Shown here: positions 63,199 through 64,000 of the stretch, one piece after another | Layout of the letters: each line of letters begins with the position of its first letter | How positions within the stretch are numbered: the first letter of the stretch is position 1 | Source of the DNA: Prevotellaceae bacterium | Lineage (GTDB): Bacteria; Bacteroidota; Bacteroidia; Bacteroidales; Bacteroidaceae | Reading direction: 5' to 3' | Assembly: GCA_028726625.1 (NCBI GenBank) | Contig: JAQYPT010000015.1 | Coordinates: 1 to 64,000 of the forward strand | DNA: 64,000 bases | Made by a program: the position numbers and the translations under genes | The notes under the pieces: model-generated | What the model was told of the DNA's origin: nothing | What the model saw: only the letters and a program-made list of their open reading frames with translations | Database searches by the model: none

Positions 63199-64000
63199 TT
63201 ATATGGTTAAACGTAAATCTTCGGTGAAAGAAAGGAAGCGGTCAAATTCCTCAAAGAGTTTCTGCGGTGTTACTTTTGCATAGCGCTCAGTCATACTTAC
63301 GTTGCTATGTCCGAGCATCTTGCTCACCGTTTCAATAGGAACTCCTTGTTCAAGCGTGATGAGCGTTGCGAAAGTGTGCCTTGCGGTATGCGTGGTAAAG
63401 GGAAACGATATACCTGCACGAAGCCGCAGGGCTTTCAGGCAGGTCTGATAGTTCTTGTACTTCATGTATGGAAGCAGCGTTTCCCTTTCATCGCTGTGGA
63501 GTTTCTCCATCAGCCTAATAACTTCGGGCAACAGTTTGATACGGCAGAGTACGCCTGTCTTGTGGCGGTTGAACTTCAGCCACAAGTTTTCCTCATCATC
63601 ACGGACAAGATGCTTCTTGCCAAGTTCCATCAAATCGCAATACGCAACGCCTGTATAACAGGCAAAGAGGAAAATATCCCTTGCCGTTTCCATTTCCTCC
63701 TCCAAATCACCAAATTGCAACGCTTTCAAACCATCCAACGACTCCTTGTCAAGCGCCTTTGGAACTTTCTTGTCTCCCCTTTCTATGTGGGCTTTGTCAA
63801 ACATCAGAATATCGGCAATCCCCTCACGATATGCCAACTTGCAGACTGTTTTCAAATGGGATGCCACTGCGAAGAAAGAACTTTCTTGGAAACCGCATAC
63901 TCCCAAGTAGTATTGGCGAAACTCATAGATAAAGTTCTCTGTCAATTGTGAGAAAGCCAAATCCGAAACCCTATATCTCTTCTGAATGAACTCCAGCAAG
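63199..64000 (-). CDS. Tyrosine recombinase 2 (partial, runs off the right edge)
   Basis: At least 266 aa are present, all of the catalytic domain. HTARHTFATLITLEQGVPIE (H-x-x-R), LGHSNVSMTERYAKV (H and Y), and FACYTGVAYCDLMEL in the first-arginine position, again without Arg. The N-terminal part lies beyond 64000. Two adjacent recombinases transcribed together occur in several Bacteroidetes elements, where both may be needed. No att site could be identified inside the window. Confidence 0.9.
   Translation of the reverse strand, partial: LLEFIQKRYRVSDLAFSQLTENFIYEFRQYYLGVCGFQESSFFAVASHLKTVCKLAYREGIADILMFDKAHIERGDKKVPKALDKESLDGLKALQFGDLEEEMETARDIFLFACYTGVAYCDLMELGKKHLVRDDEENLWLKFNRHKTGVLCRIKLLPEVIRLMEKLHSDERETLLPYMKYKNYQTCLKALRLRAGISFPFTTHTARHTFATLITLEQGVPIETVSKMLGHSNVSMTERYAKVTPQKLFEEFDRFLSFTEDLRLTI

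Overview
The window looks like a chromosome segment of a Prevotella-type Bacteroidales bacterium. The evidence is the gene families present (DUF4835/PorD, DUF4270, DUF5686, DUF3127, DUF3408, methylmalonyl-CoA carboxylase subunits, fimbrillin-like lipoproteins, MobA/MobB-type mobilization), the promoters (TTTG, about 19 nt, TAnnTTTG) and the weak Shine-Dalgarno sequences. I see no rRNA, tRNA or CRISPR.

Layout. 1-1.9 kb: an arsenic-resistance remnant, a 5'-truncated arsC followed by an intact ACR3 pump. 2.5-8.9 kb: a leftward housekeeping cluster (dnaN, DEDDh exonuclease, DUF4835/PorD, recN, and a trypsin-fold protein that has lost its catalytic residues and carries TPR repeats). 9.0-14.8 kb: a DUF3127 protein with an SSB-like tail, a short glycogen-synthase/DUF4270/51-aa operon, and mmdA/small protein/mmdC with no mmdB alongside. 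15.4-17.7 kb: a cell-surface locus with a hairpin, a (TC)17 tract, a 57-aa peptide and a fimbrillin-like lipoprotein whose 3' end looks like a diversity-generating-retroelement target. 17.7-18.6 kb: relics and repeats. 18.6-29.4 kb: OPT transporter, dnaB, TPR protein, two deoxynucleoside kinases, SIMPL protein, mscL, gapA, miaA and a lipid kinase. 29.8-34.6 kb: a glycogen/alpha-glucan operon (GH133, GT4, GH57). 34.7-50.4 kb: guaA, clpC, a FemAB/GNAT-like protein, maf, a zinc metallopeptidase, and an addB/addA/DUF5686 operon.

51-64 kb is accessory DNA of mobile-element type: MobB relaxase, MobA, a possible oriT, DUF3408, tandem excisionase-like HTH genes, an HU-like protein, a second hairpin/(TC)17/small-peptide/fimbrillin locus in visibly GC-rich DNA, a PIN (DUF4411)/ImmA module, a RhuM-like small protein and two tandem tyrosine recombinases. 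The second recombinase runs off the right edge.

Three observations stand out. (1) Two unlinked surface loci share the same architecture: a 9-5-9 bp hairpin of identical stem sequence, a dinucleotide tract of exactly 17 units, a small peptide with a Y-x-x-P...AASP core, then a large lipoprotein. (2) Many intergenic regions contain imperfect tandem repeats with an exact 22-nt period (one array has 30 nt). The sequences are unrelated, but several have dyad-symmetric units. (3) The first lipoprotein ends in a run of NNC codons of the kind DGR mutagenesis produces, although no reverse transcriptase is present in the window.
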